A stretch of 64,000 nucleotides of DNA, taken from NCBI GenBank assembly GCA_001299455.1, contig CYUK01000003.1, forward strand, positions 682,001 through 746,000, written 5' to 3'. The DNA is from Clostridiales bacterium SIT11. Lineage in GTDB: Bacteria; Bacillota; Clostridia; Tissierellales; Peptoniphilaceae. Shown here piece after piece: positions 17,240-25,861 of this stretch (positions are counted from its first letter, which is position 1; every line of letters begins with the position of its first letter). Made by a program: the position numbers and the translations under genes. The notes below the pieces were generated by a model that saw nothing but the letters and a program-made list of their open reading frames with translations, was not told where the DNA came from and ran no database searches.

Positions 17240-18130
17240 CTACCTCCCTAGGACCCGCACTTCCGTTTCCAGGTCCACTCCAAACCGGTCCTTGACTTCC
17301 TTTTGTACCGTGTGAATTAAGTCCACCACATCCTGGGTCCGGGCTCCGCCCCTGTTAATGACAAAGCCACAATGTTTTTGGGAAATTTGGGCTCCCTTGT
17401 GGTAGAGGCCCCGGCAGCCAGCCTGGTCAATTAACTGGCCGGCATAGTGGCCCGGTGGCCGCTTAAACATGGACCCGGCAGAGGCATATTCCAGGGGCTG
17501 CTTTTGGACCCTTCTCTGCCAGAGGTCTTCCATCTTTTCCTGGATAGCCTTGGGGTCTCCTTCTTTTAAGGCAAAACGGGCCCAAAGACAAATAGACCCC
17601 TCATCTTGGATTCGACTGTGCCTATAGGCAAAATCCATGTCCTCTCCAGCCACTACCAAATAGTCTCCATCCCTTGTCATGAGGCCCACTTCCTTGACCA
17701 CTTGGACACATTCCCCATCATAGGCCCCTGCGTTCATGGTCATGGCGCCTCCTACAGAACCGGGAATTCCATGGGCAAATTCCAGGCCTGTCAAGCCTTC
17801 CTTTAGGGCAAATTCGGCCAATTTTTTTAGGGAAAGGCCTGCTCCGGCCACAAGGTCCTGGCCCTCCCGGTGGATATCTGTAAAGGCCTCGCCAATGTGG
17901 AGGACCAGGCCATCCATCCCCTTGTCAGAAATTAAAAGATTGGTCCCCTTGCCTAAAACCATAAGGGGGATATTTTCTTTTTTACAAATTTCCACAGCTT
18001 TTCTTATATCTTCTATTCCTTCTCCTTCAATAAAGACATCCACTGGGCCTCCCAGCTGAAAGGAGGTGTGGTTTTTCATTTCTTCATCAAAGGAAAGGTT
18101 CTTAAAGTCTTGAAATAGGTCTTTATTCAT
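17240..18130 (-). CDS. murB: UDP-N-acetylenolpyruvoylglucosamine reductase
   Basis: MurB is the FAD enzyme that reduces UDP-GlcNAc-enolpyruvate to UDP-MurNAc in peptidoglycan synthesis. The FAD-binding region (LGKGTNLLISDKGMDGLV), GIPGSVGGAMTMNAGAYDGE and the C-terminal domain starting YASAGSMFKRPPG are visible. The 296-residue length fits the short type II form common in Firmicutes. It leads the murB-rapZ-yvcK group; a TATAAT on the minus strand at 18143-18148 is a possible -10. Confidence 0.95.
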   Translation of the reverse strand: MNKDLFQDFKNLSFDEEMKNHTSFQLGGPVDVFIEGEGIEDIRKAVEICKKENIPLMVLGKGTNLLISDKGMDGLVLHIGEAFTDIHREGQDLVAGAGLSLKKLAEFALKEGLTGLEFAHGIPGSVGGAMTMNAGAYDGECVQVVKEVGLMTRDGDYLVVAGEDMDFAYRHSRIQDEGSICLWARFALKEGDPKAIQEKMEDLWQRRVQKQPLEYASAGSMFKRPPGHYAGQLIDQAGCRGLYHKGAQISQKHCGFVINRGGARTQDVVDLIHTVQKEVKDRFGVDLETEVRVLGR

Positions 18131-18350
18131 ACTTCACCTCAAGAATATTATACCCCAAACTTGGGGAAGTTCCTACTTTTCCAGAGGAATCTTTGCAAAG
18201 ATCTTGACTTTCCTGGTTTTCCTAGATTTTAAAAATTCCGCCTAAAATGCTTTCAGAAAATCTTTTTAAAAACCAAGCCTTCCACCTGGACCGGCCCATA
18301 AATATTCCCTTCATTCTTTTAAAATTTATGGTCTTCAGCCTATCTGGTTA

Positions 18351-18379
18351 TTGATAGAATGAACAATACATATTATAAT
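18351..18379 (+). promoter_or_regulatory. Promoter of the permease-larB pair
   Basis: TTGATA (18351-18356), 17 bases, TATAAT (18374-18379). The AAAAGGAGG ribosome site and ATG follow within 30 bases. The 18131-18350 interval otherwise shows only a short CCCCAA/TTGGGG palindrome near 18153-18166. Confidence 0.8.
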
Positions 18380-18406
18380 AAAGGGAACTATTAAAAGGAG
18401 GCTATT

Positions 18407-19744
18407 ATGAAGAAAAGCAATGATTACCAGGCCTACGGTTTATCCACTGTAATCACCATGATTGTGGGCATCGTCGTTGGTGCTGGGATTTTTTTTAAGT
18501 CCGATGATATTTTAAAGGCCACAGGAGGAAGCTTTAAACTAGGAGTTCTGATTATGGTCCTAGGAGCCATGGGAATTATTTTTGGATCCCTTTCCCTGTC
18601 GGAACTTGCCATGGCCAATGACTCCTCAGGGGGTGCCATGGCCTATTTTGAAGATACTTGGAGTAAAAGAGCGGCCGGCGGCTTCGGCCTCTTCCAATTG
18701 ATCATGTACTTACCCAGTGTTCCGGCTGTTGTGGCCTGGGTTGCCGCTATTTACACCTTTATGATTTTTAATGTAGAAACCAGCCTGGAAATGGAAATTC
18801 TCTTGGCAGCTGTCTACCTGACCCTTTTCTGCCTCTTAAATGTCTGCCGGAGGATTTGGGGAGGTTACTTGCAAAACCTGTCTACAGGGGTCAAGCTCAT
18901 TCCCCTGGCCATTATTGCCCTGGCCGGCATCTTCCTAGGTCGCCAGAACCTTCCCTTGCCCAGTGGAGTGACCCTTGTTCAACCTAAGAGCACCGGTTTT
19001 AGCTTCCTGACAGCCCTGGCTCCCATGGCCTTTTCCTATGACGGTTGGATTATTGCGGCCAATATTGCTCCGGAAGTAAAAAATCCCAAGAGAAATATGC
19101 CCCTGGCCTTGGTCTTGGCCCCTCTCTTTATCCTGGCCGTTTACCTCTTATATTTTACAGGCGTGGTCCGCTATGCCGGAGAATCCTATATTTTGACCAT
19201 GGGAGATGACACCATCCATGCCATTGCTACAAGCCTCTTTGGGCCTGTCGGTGGAAAGATTTTAATGATTTTTGTTTTAATTGCAGTTCTCGGCGTAGTC
19301 AATGGGATTGTCCTTGGCGGTATCCGGATGCCCCAAGCCCTGGCTGAACGGGGCATGTTACCGGAAAGTCTAAAAGACCTCCACCCCCGCTATCAAGTCA
19401 ATGTTAAAAGTGGCTTTTTCTTCTATTTTCTCACCCTCTTTTGGCTTGTCCTCCACTACTTTATTATGAAATATGACCTCTTAGGGGGCCGGGATGCCAG
19501 TGAAATTGCCATTGTTTTTTGCTACACCACCTACATTCTCCTCTATATCCGCCTCATCCAAGGCTACTTTAAGGGTACCTTTAAAAGCCGTTTTCGCTGT
19601 TTAATTGCCCCTATCCTAGCCAGTATCGCCGCCTTTTTAATGATTTTCGGGTCCATCCTTTCAAGTCCCGGCTTTGTGATTGGCTTTTTGGCCCTAAACA
19701 CCCTGGTTTTCTTTATAGGAACCCGTCTTGCCAAGGAGGGCTAA
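18407..19744 (+). CDS. APC family amino acid permease
   Basis: This is an integral membrane transporter of 445 residues with about 12 hydrophobic segments. The first helix carries the GIVVGAGIFFKSDDILKATGG motif, matching the unwound substrate-binding helix of the amino acid-polyamine-organocation superfamily. A conserved FSYDGWIIAANIAPEVKNPKRNMP segment sits in the middle. The substrate cannot be told from sequence. The stop is immediately followed by the larB ATG, so the two are coupled. Confidence 0.88.
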   Translation: MKKSNDYQAYGLSTVITMIVGIVVGAGIFFKSDDILKATGGSFKLGVLIMVLGAMGIIFGSLSLSELAMANDSSGGAMAYFEDTWSKRAAGGFGLFQLIMYLPSVPAVVAWVAAIYTFMIFNVETSLEMEILLAAVYLTLFCLLNVCRRIWGGYLQNLSTGVKLIPLAIIALAGIFLGRQNLPLPSGVTLVQPKSTGFSFLTALAPMAFSYDGWIIAANIAPEVKNPKRNMPLALVLAPLFILAVYLLYFTGVVRYAGESYILTMGDDTIHAIATSLFGPVGGKILMIFVLIAVLGVVNGIVLGGIRMPQALAERGMLPESLKDLHPRYQVNVKSGFFFYFLTLFWLVLHYFIMKYDLLGGRDASEIAIVFCYTTYILLYIRLIQGYFKGTFKSRFRCLIAPILASIAAFLMIFGSILSSPGFVIGFLALNTLVFFIGTRLAKEG

Positions 19745-20497
19745 ATGTCTGATGAAATTCGTACACTTTTAGAAAAATATAAGGCCGGTCGCCTGTCCCT
19801 GGACCAGGCTCGTGATGGAATTCTAGGCCTCCACAAAACTCCTTCTGCCCAAATTGACCTGGACCGGAAGAGACGGTGTGGGATGAATGAGGTCATCTAT
19901 GGCGAGGGAAAGACCAGCGGACAAATTCAAGAAATCCTGAGAGCCATGGTGGACCAGGGCCTGGACAATATCCTGGTGACCCGGCTGGATTCGGAAAAAT
20001 ACCGGAACTTAAAGGATGCTTTTCCCGGGACCTATGATTCTCTGGGAAGGACCTTTCATTATGGATCCTATCCAGACCCCCAGGGTCAAGCCACCATCCT
20101 CTGTGCCGGGACTTCGGACCTGCCTGTGGCCAGGGAAGCCTTAGAAACTTTAAAAAGTCTAGGCGTCCAAGGAAGGCTTATTGCCGATGTGGGAGTGGCC
20201 GGTATCCACCGCCTCCTCCACTATGAAGAGGACATCCAAAAGGCTCAGGTTTTAATTGTCATTGCCGGCATGGAAGGGGCCCTTCTTTCTGTTGTAGGGG
20301 GGCTTGCCTCCTGTCCCTTAATTGGCGTTCCTACAAGTGTAGGCTATGGGGCCAATTTTAAGGGCCTTTCCTCCCTTCTTTCCATGCTGAATTCCTGTGC
20401 CGCCGGGTCCTGTGTGGTCAATATTGACAACGGCTTTGGAGCGGCGGTCCTGGCCAGTCGCATTTTACAAGTAGAAAAAAATCCTGGAGAAGTTTAA
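19745..20497 (+). CDS. larB: LarB-like pyridinium biscarboxylate synthase family protein (no larC/larE nearby)
   Basis: LarB carboxylates and hydrolyses nicotinic acid adenine dinucleotide in the first step of the nickel-pincer cofactor used by lactate racemase LarA. The C-terminal half has the AIR-carboxylase (PurE-like) fold, with CAGTSDLPVAREAL and GMEGALLSVVGGL and VGYGANFKGLSSLLSMLNSC segments. At 250 residues it is full length. larC, larE and larA are not in the window, so the cofactor pathway is either encoded elsewhere or this copy has another use. Confidence 0.88.
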   Translation: MSDEIRTLLEKYKAGRLSLDQARDGILGLHKTPSAQIDLDRKRRCGMNEVIYGEGKTSGQIQEILRAMVDQGLDNILVTRLDSEKYRNLKDAFPGTYDSLGRTFHYGSYPDPQGQATILCAGTSDLPVAREALETLKSLGVQGRLIADVGVAGIHRLLHYEEDIQKAQVLIVIAGMEGALLSVVGGLASCPLIGVPTSVGYGANFKGLSSLLSMLNSCAAGSCVVNIDNGFGAAVLASRILQVEKNPGEV

Positions 20498-20516
20498 TCT
20501 TCCCCAGGATTTTTTC
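20480..20516 (+). terminator. Intrinsic terminator of the permease-larB unit
   Basis: AATCCTGG-GAAG pairs with CTTC-CCAGGATT and a U run follows. The larB stop codon (20495-20497) lies in the loop. Confidence 0.85.
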
Positions 20517-20545
20517 TTATCTTACTTGAACCTTTTCTTGCCCAT

Positions 20546-20580
20546 AAAAAAACGGCTGTCTTCAAAAGACAGTCGCTTTT
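20546..20580 (-). terminator. Bidirectional terminator after recR
   Basis: CGGCTGTCTT (20553-20562) pairs with AAGACAGTCG (20566-20575). U runs exist on both strands, seven on the minus side, so it serves recR and backs up the larB terminator. Confidence 0.8.
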
Positions 20581-21197
20581 TATTCTTCAGGAGTCTTCCC
20601 CTGGATTTCTACTCGATTTTCAATTGCTGTTCCCACCGTCAGGGAATCATAGTATTCCATTCCTCCCCCAAAGGGAAGGCCGTAGGAAATCCGGGTACAC
20701 CGGATGCCCATGGGCTGGATCAGCTGGGCCAGGTAGAGGGCCGTTGTCTGACCATCCTGGTTGGGGTTGGTGGCAAGAATGACTTCCTCCACATCTTCCT
20801 CCCCTAGCCGGGTCAAGAGTTCCGGAATGGTAATATCCTTCACTCCCAGGCCCTTTTGAGGGGCTACAACCCCATGGAGGACATGGTAGAGGCCATGGTA
20901 TTTCCTGGTCTTTTCAATGACAAAGACATCCTTAGGCTGTTCCACGACACAAATCTTGGTCCGGTCCCGGTGGGGGTTGCTACAAATAGGACAAGGGTCC
21001 TGGTCTGTATAATTGTAGCAGGAAGAACATTTCTTGGTTTCCGTCTTAGCCCGGATAAGGGCCTGGGCCAGGGCTTCAACCCTTTCCTCGTCTTCATCCA
21101 ATAAATAATAGGTCAGCCGCTCAGCCGATTTTCGTCCAATCCCTGGAAGACGGGAGAACTCATAGACCAGGGATTCAATGGGTTCTTGCCCCTTCAT
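20580..21197 (-). CDS. recR: Recombination protein RecR
   Basis: RecR acts with RecO and RecF in loading RecA at gaps. The 205-residue protein has the helix-hairpin-helix (SRLPGIGRKSAERLTYYLL), the four-cysteine zinc finger (CSSCYNYTDQDPCPIC) and a TOPRIM domain (ICVVEQPKDVFVIE through NPNQDGQTTALYLAQL). It follows ybaB with a one-base overlap in the common dnaX-ybaB-recR order. Confidence 0.97.
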   Translation of the reverse strand: MKGQEPIESLVYEFSRLPGIGRKSAERLTYYLLDEDEERVEALAQALIRAKTETKKCSSCYNYTDQDPCPICSNPHRDRTKICVVEQPKDVFVIEKTRKYHGLYHVLHGVVAPQKGLGVKDITIPELLTRLGEEDVEEVILATNPNQDGQTTALYLAQLIQPMGIRCTRISYGLPFGGGMEYYDSLTVGTAIENRVEIQGKTPEE

Positions 21198-21532
21198 TAA
21201 AACATCCCCGGCAGGTTTAAGCCTCCGGTCATTTTTTGGTAGGATGCTTGGGACTTTTCATCGACCTTCCGCATGGCTTCATTGACAGCGGCAAGGATTA
21301 AGTCTTCTAAGGTTTCGATATCATCAGGGTCTACAACGGCTTCGTCAATATGGATTTCCAGTAATTCCTTTTCTCCATTGACCTTGGCTGTCACCACGCC
21401 ACCTCCAGCAGAGGCTTCTAGAACAGATTCTTGTAATTCCTTTTGCATTTCTTCCATTTGCTTTTGCAGTTTTTGCATTTGCTTCATCATATTTTTATTG
21501 CCACCCATTCCTGGGTATCCACCACGTGCCAT
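21197..21532 (-). CDS. ybaB: YbaB/EbfC family nucleoid-associated protein
   Basis: A small dimeric DNA-binding protein of 111 residues. The N-terminus is a Met/Gln/Lys-rich coiled helix (MMKQMQKLQKQMEEMQKEL) and the core reads VVTAKVNGEKELLEIHIDEAVVD. It lies between dnaX and recR as in most bacteria. Confidence 0.95.
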   Translation of the reverse strand: MARGGYPGMGGNKNMMKQMQKLQKQMEEMQKELQESVLEASAGGGVVTAKVNGEKELLEIHIDEAVVDPDDIETLEDLILAAVNEAMRKVDEKSQASYQKMTGGLNLPGMF

Positions 21533-21541
21533 ACTTCCTCC

Positions 21542-23170
21542 TTATTCTCTTTCAACAAGATCCTGGCCAAAAAAATCCACCAGATCTTGGATGTGTTCTT
21601 GCTTTCGATCTTTATCTAGGCAGATTTCAAGGTCTAAGTCTTCCCCTAAAACCTGGCCTATGCCGGCCTTTACCAGGGCTCGGTTGTCCTCCCTAGAGAG
21701 GTTTTTTACATGAAAATCATAACCCGGTTGAAATACAATAGACAAGCGACCCTGGCTCCGCCTAAAGCTGGCATCCCTTAAAATAGCTGCCACAGCCTGG
21801 TTGCCCTGGTCCTTACAATAGTCTTGGATTTCCTGAACCAGGTCTTCGTCCAAGCTTTCAGTCTTTTCTATTATACCATCTTTTCCAGGGGACTCAAGGT
21901 CTGCCCCCTCTTTCTCCTTAAGGATAGGGGTTGGTCCTTCTTCTTTTAGCTTGTCTTCAGCTGGCTCTTCAATTCTTTTTTCCTTTTCTTCAGGAAGCTC
22001 CTCTTTTTCCGACCTTAAAGTTCCCTTCTTTTTTCCAATTTGATCCAGGACTTCTAAATTTTTTTCCAGCTTTGGCCTGGTCCCTTCCTGGCCTTGAAAA
22101 ATGAGATTTAAGTCTAGAAGGGCAATTTCCGCAGAGAGGAGGGGGTCTTTTTGGTAGCGAAGGTTCTTTAAACTTTCCTGGAGGCTTTCCATGGCCCGGA
22201 CCCATAGGAAGGGATCCACCTGGTCTAGAAAGGGTGCCAGGGCCTGGACTTGGTCTTTGGTTAAAAGACCGACAGGGTCCTTTATTTCATGGGCCAAGAG
22301 ACTTCCCCGAAGGGCGTAAATCAGGTCCCGCAAAAGGCCTTCCAGGTCCTTTCCTCCTTCATAGTAATCATGGAGCTGGTAGATAAAGGACAAGTCTCCT
22401 GATCTCAAGAGAGAGGATAAAAGGGCCTGGACCTCTTCAGTTTCCATTAAACCTAAACTTTGGACAACCCCTTCATAGCTGAGCTCAGGTCCCAAATAAA
22501 GACACTGTTCAAGAAGGGACAAGGAATCCCTCATAGACCCCTGACCATGCCGGGCCAGGAGGGTCAAGGCCTCCTCTTGGGCAGAAATTCCTTCTTTTTT
22601 TAAAATTTCCCCCATGCCCCGGGCCATGGTTTCCACAGACAGTCTTCGGAATTGAAATTTTTGACACCTGGACTGGATGGTTTGGGGAATTTTTTCTATT
22701 TCCGTTGTGGCCAAGATAAAAATTAAGTGGTCCGGAGGTTCTTCCAAGACCTTTAAAAGGGCATTAAAGGCCCCCTTGGACAGCATGTGGACTTCATCGA
22801 TAATATAGACCTTATACTTGCCAAGGCTTGGAGGGTAGACCACCCGGTCCTTCAAGTCCCGGATGTCATCCACCCCATTATTGGAGGCCGCATCCATTTC
22901 CACCACATCCATCATCCGGTCTTCCAGGATGAGCTTGCAATTTTCACACTCGTTACAGGGGTTGCCATCCTTGGGATGGAGGCAGTTCACCGCCCGGGCT
23001 AAAATTTTTGCCGCTGAGGTCTTCCCTGTCCCCCGGGTCCCGGAAAAGAGATAGGCATGGCTCATCTTTCCCTGGGTTATTTGGTTTTTCAAGGGGATGA
23101 CTACCTGGTCCTGCCCTAATAGGTCATCAAAAGTTTTTGACCGATACTTACGATACAATGCTTGATACAT
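21542..23170 (-). CDS. dnaX: DNA polymerase III subunit gamma/tau
   Basis: This is the clamp-loader ATPase. The Walker A GTRGTGKTSAAK, the zinc site CxxxxCxxC (CNECENCK) and the SRC motif (IQSRCQKFQF) are visible in the first 200 residues. The C-terminal region includes a charged Glu/Lys linker (about residues 375-440) and a tau-like end. At 542 residues it is a normal Firmicutes tau. An A6G run lies in the linker but is not in a register that allows the known -1 frameshift. Confidence 0.96.
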   Translation of the reverse strand: MYQALYRKYRSKTFDDLLGQDQVVIPLKNQITQGKMSHAYLFSGTRGTGKTSAAKILARAVNCLHPKDGNPCNECENCKLILEDRMMDVVEMDAASNNGVDDIRDLKDRVVYPPSLGKYKVYIIDEVHMLSKGAFNALLKVLEEPPDHLIFILATTEIEKIPQTIQSRCQKFQFRRLSVETMARGMGEILKKEGISAQEEALTLLARHGQGSMRDSLSLLEQCLYLGPELSYEGVVQSLGLMETEEVQALLSSLLRSGDLSFIYQLHDYYEGGKDLEGLLRDLIYALRGSLLAHEIKDPVGLLTKDQVQALAPFLDQVDPFLWVRAMESLQESLKNLRYQKDPLLSAEIALLDLNLIFQGQEGTRPKLEKNLEVLDQIGKKKGTLRSEKEELPEEKEKRIEEPAEDKLKEEGPTPILKEKEGADLESPGKDGIIEKTESLDEDLVQEIQDYCKDQGNQAVAAILRDASFRRSQGRLSIVFQPGYDFHVKNLSREDNRALVKAGIGQVLGEDLDLEICLDKDRKQEHIQDLVDFFGQDLVERE

Positions 23171-23193
23171 GAACTTCCCACCTTTATACTCTT

Positions 23194-23202
23194 ATTATAA
23201 CA
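23194..23202 (-). promoter_or_regulatory. Possible extended -10 promoter of dnaX
   Basis: On the minus strand TGTTATAAT forms an extended -10. No good -35 is seen at the expected distance. It lies 24 bases before the dnaX ATG. Confidence 0.4.
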
Positions 23203-23291
23203 AAGAATGGGCCAAGATAGTATTTCTAAAAAAATCAAGAAACTTTAACATAGTTTTCACGTAATTTTCACATTCTTGGCTTACACTATAG

Positions 23292-23310
23292 GTGTCAATA
23301 AAAATGACAC
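23292..23310 (+). promoter_or_regulatory. Short inverted repeat upstream of the lipoprotein gene
   Basis: GTGTCA and TGACAC flank a seven-base AT loop, just after a TACACTATA-like -10 area. It could be an operator or a 5' transcript hairpin. Confidence 0.3.
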
Positions 23311-23363
23311 ATGAAAAAGTCAACTCAAGACGAAATTAAATGACCTTAGGAGGTACAATTACT

Positions 23364-23651
23364 ATGAAAACTTTACGTAAAGCTTTAGCTATCGCTTCTG
23401 TTGGTGCTTTAATGTTAGGTGCCGCTGCTTGTGGACAAAAACCAGCTGACAACGCTGCTAACAACGCTCAAAACGCTGCTGCTAACGCTAACGCTGCTGC
23501 TAACAATGCTGCTGCCGAAGCTAACAACGCTGCTGCTGAAGCTAACAACAAAGCTGCTGAAGCTAACGAAGCTGCTAACGCTGCTGCTAACGCTAACGCT
23601 GCTGCTAACAATGCAGAAGCTGCTGCTAACAACGCTGAAGCTGCTAACTAA
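23364..23651 (+). CDS. Small Ala/Asn-rich lipoprotein
   Basis: I start at ATG 23364, nine bases after AGGAGGT; an in-frame ATG at 23340 lies before that site. The 95-residue product has a lipoprotein signal peptide ending GAAAC (lipid-modified Cys at about residue 23). The rest is built almost only of Ala, Asn and Glu in repeats such as NAAANANAAANNAAAEANNAA. It is probably helical and surface-anchored. The family is not recognised. A single gene with its own terminator and a perfect ribosome site suggests high expression. Confidence 0.8.
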   Translation: MKTLRKALAIASVGALMLGAAACGQKPADNAANNAQNAAANANAAANNAAAEANNAAAEANNKAAEANEAANAAANANAAANNAEAAANNAEAAN

Positions 23652-23675
23652 GCAACATACAAATTTTAAAGAAAA

Positions 23676-23705
23676 AAGCTCCGGTAATTACCGGAGCTTT
23701 TCTTC
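23676..23705 (+). terminator. Intrinsic terminator of the lipoprotein gene
   Basis: AAAGCTCCGGTAA pairs with TTACCGGAGCTTT as a perfect palindrome, followed by U-rich sequence. Confidence 0.85.
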
Positions 23706-23721
23706 TATCTAGGTCTATTTA

Positions 23722-23730
23722 TGATATAAT
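23722..23730 (+). promoter_or_regulatory. Extended -10 promoter of the zinc-ribbon protein gene
   Basis: TGATATAAT forms a strong extended -10, 43 bases before the ATG at 23774. The -35 is weak. Confidence 0.55.
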
Positions 23731-23773
23731 AGAAGTATCTATTTAGCTTTTACATAAATTTAAGGAGGGCCTT

Positions 23774-25795
23774 ATGTATTGTATAAATTGTGGTGAAAAG
23801 TTGGTTCAGGGCGCTAAATATTGTCACCATTGTGGGACAAGGCAACCAAGCTCTACAACAAAATCTTACCCTCCCGTGCAAGAAGATCTGATAACCAATC
23901 CCCCCCATCTTGACGGGCCAAAATCCATTGAAGAGACCATGCACTCAACCCATGATCTTGTGGATTTAATCCAAGAAGTAGATGAAAAAATTAATACAGA
24001 CTTGACTCGTCATGTAACGGACCAAACAGAGGAAAACCCGAATTTTATCGGTCCTAAGAAAGAAAAGAACCAGGAGCCGAAAAATCCTTACACTACCCAA
24101 CCTGTCAAAAAACTAGATTCCAAGGAGGAGGACACCCCTCCCTCTAAAGAATCTACAAGGAAGTGGACCCTTCCTAAGCTTGACAAGGCCGGCAAGAAGG
24201 AAGAAAAAATAAAGCTTCAAGAAGAGAGTCCCCAAGAAGGGCCCAAGGAAGAGGAAAAAGAAGAAAAAAAACCCTCTTCCTCCTTCTTAGACAAGGTGAA
24301 AGTCAACTGGCATAAGTTTATCCATGAAGAAGACGACCAGTACAGTATTTTCTCTGCCTTAAATAAAAGGGAAAATGACGAAGAAAAACTGGTCCGAGCC
24401 AAGGAAATTACAGATGGTGAAAAGCTGCCTATGTCCAGCCTGGAACAAAAGGTCAGCCCGGAGTCCTTGGACTATACCCAAGAATCCATTCTCCTAGAGG
24501 AACTTTTACATGAAGAAGAAATCCAGTGGAAAAGGGAAAAAGAACAGCGCCGCCAGGAAAGAAAAAACCAAGAGCGGTTAAAAAAGCTGGCCCAAAAAAA
24601 CTTTGCCCGGGAACAAATGGAAGATGATGGCTTGGAAGGCCAAGACGCCGAAGATCAAGAGGCCTCTTCCTCCCAGAAATTTGTCTTTAAGCCAAAAAAT
24701 CCAGGGAAGGTCTTTAGCCAGCTGAAAAAATCCACAGCTCAATACTTTGGTTTTGATGAAGATGTATCAGACCTTCCTCCTGTGGAAGACAAGAAAGAAG
24801 ACTCTTCTCTAGAAGAAAATAAAAAACTAGAAGAAAAGAAAGATTCTCCTGAAAGCGCTCCAACTAAGGGCGCTTCCTTCTCCAGTAAACTTCAAGGCTT
24901 AAAAAAGAAAACTTTCCCTAAAACCTCCTTCCCAAAAAAGAAAAAAGAGGAAAAAGCTAAAGTCCTTGAAGAAGCTTCAGAAACAAACCTAAGAGAGGCT
25001 GAAATCCTGGATGCAGGTCCTGGAGAAAAGGCCGCTTTCCAAGAAGAAAAGACAGGAGAGGCCCAAAAGGTGCCTATCCCTCCCAAGGCAGAAAAACCTG
25101 GACTGGACCAGGATTCAAAGGTCCAAGAAGAACCTTTAGAAAAAAAAGCCAAGGTCTTTTCCCTTAAAAAACCATCTTCTAAGAAAACGCCCCAGGCCAA
25201 GGACTCCGGCAAGGAAGAAAAAATGGAAAAGATTGACGCCTATATGGAAAAGGTCAACCTGTCCATAGCAGACCTCCTAGAAAAAATTCATGGCCTAGGC
25301 CCCCATGCCAAGACCATCCTTTTTGTCCTAGGTCTCGTCTTTTGCTGCCTTCCTCTAGTTTTAGTGGGCTGGTCTACGCCTATCCTGAGCCTGGTCTTTG
25401 CCCTTTTAAAGATTGTCGCCAGCTTGTTTATCTTCTACACTGCCCACCGGATGGCCTATGGAAGTATTGAGGCGACCATCCCTGAAAACTTGCGGAAGAT
25501 TGGCGTCTTGACCAACTGGGCCCTCTGCCAAGTGGTCCTCTTTATCCTCTTCCTCTTCTATCCCAAGTCCTCAACCTTGGGCTACAATATGCTAGGGGCT
25601 GTGACGCCGAATATTTTAGGAACCCTCATCCTCTACCTCTTTACAATCTTTTTTGCCTCCGGTCTTTTCTGGCAAAGATTTAAGGGAAAATCTAGGATTC
25701 AATTTATCGGTTGGTATGCCGTCACCTTTATTTCCCTGGAACTCATTAGTAAAATTATCTGGATTTTATTAAACTTTTTAACCTCTCTTGCCTAG
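23774..25795 (+). CDS. Zinc-ribbon membrane protein with long charged linker
   Basis: The 673-residue protein starts with a two-knuckle zinc ribbon (C3-x2-C6 and C17-x2-C20). Residues of about 30 to 510 are a Glu/Lys/Ser/Pro-rich, probably disordered segment with short coiled-coil stretches. The last roughly 160 residues hold about five membrane helices. The zinc ribbon is therefore likely cytoplasmic. I do not recognise a function; the layout resembles zinc-ribbon proteins of Firmicutes that are often linked to envelope processes. It is monocistronic, with its own promoter and terminator. Confidence 0.75.
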   Translation: MYCINCGEKLVQGAKYCHHCGTRQPSSTTKSYPPVQEDLITNPPHLDGPKSIEETMHSTHDLVDLIQEVDEKINTDLTRHVTDQTEENPNFIGPKKEKNQEPKNPYTTQPVKKLDSKEEDTPPSKESTRKWTLPKLDKAGKKEEKIKLQEESPQEGPKEEEKEEKKPSSSFLDKVKVNWHKFIHEEDDQYSIFSALNKRENDEEKLVRAKEITDGEKLPMSSLEQKVSPESLDYTQESILLEELLHEEEIQWKREKEQRRQERKNQERLKKLAQKNFAREQMEDDGLEGQDAEDQEASSSQKFVFKPKNPGKVFSQLKKSTAQYFGFDEDVSDLPPVEDKKEDSSLEENKKLEEKKDSPESAPTKGASFSSKLQGLKKKTFPKTSFPKKKKEEKAKVLEEASETNLREAEILDAGPGEKAAFQEEKTGEAQKVPIPPKAEKPGLDQDSKVQEEPLEKKAKVFSLKKPSSKKTPQAKDSGKEEKMEKIDAYMEKVNLSIADLLEKIHGLGPHAKTILFVLGLVFCCLPLVLVGWSTPILSLVFALLKIVASLFIFYTAHRMAYGSIEATIPENLRKIGVLTNWALCQVVLFILFLFYPKSSTLGYNMLGAVTPNILGTLILYLFTIFFASGLFWQRFKGKSRIQFIGWYAVTFISLELISKIIWILLNFLTSLA

Positions 25796-25808
25796 GGATA
25801 TCTAAGGA

Positions 25809-25836
25809 AAAAATGAGCCTCCCTAGGCTCTTTTTT
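25809..25836 (+). terminator. Intrinsic terminator of the zinc-ribbon gene
   Basis: GAGCC, loop, GGCTC, then six Us (25830-25836). It lies about 20 bases beyond the stop and 25 bases before nadK. Confidence 0.8.
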
Positions 25837-25861
25837 CAAGAATATATGTAAAGGAGCCATT

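Noticed and set aside
21975-21982. A6G run in dnaX as a programmed -1 frameshift site
   Set aside because: The reading frame splits the run as AA-AAA-AG, not A-AAA-AAG, so the known slippery heptamer is not in register, and no stop follows to give a gamma form.
23171-23339. SRP RNA upstream of dnaX
   Set aside because: Firmicutes often have it there, but no GGTGCTGTT-like conserved SRP Alu or S-domain signature was found.
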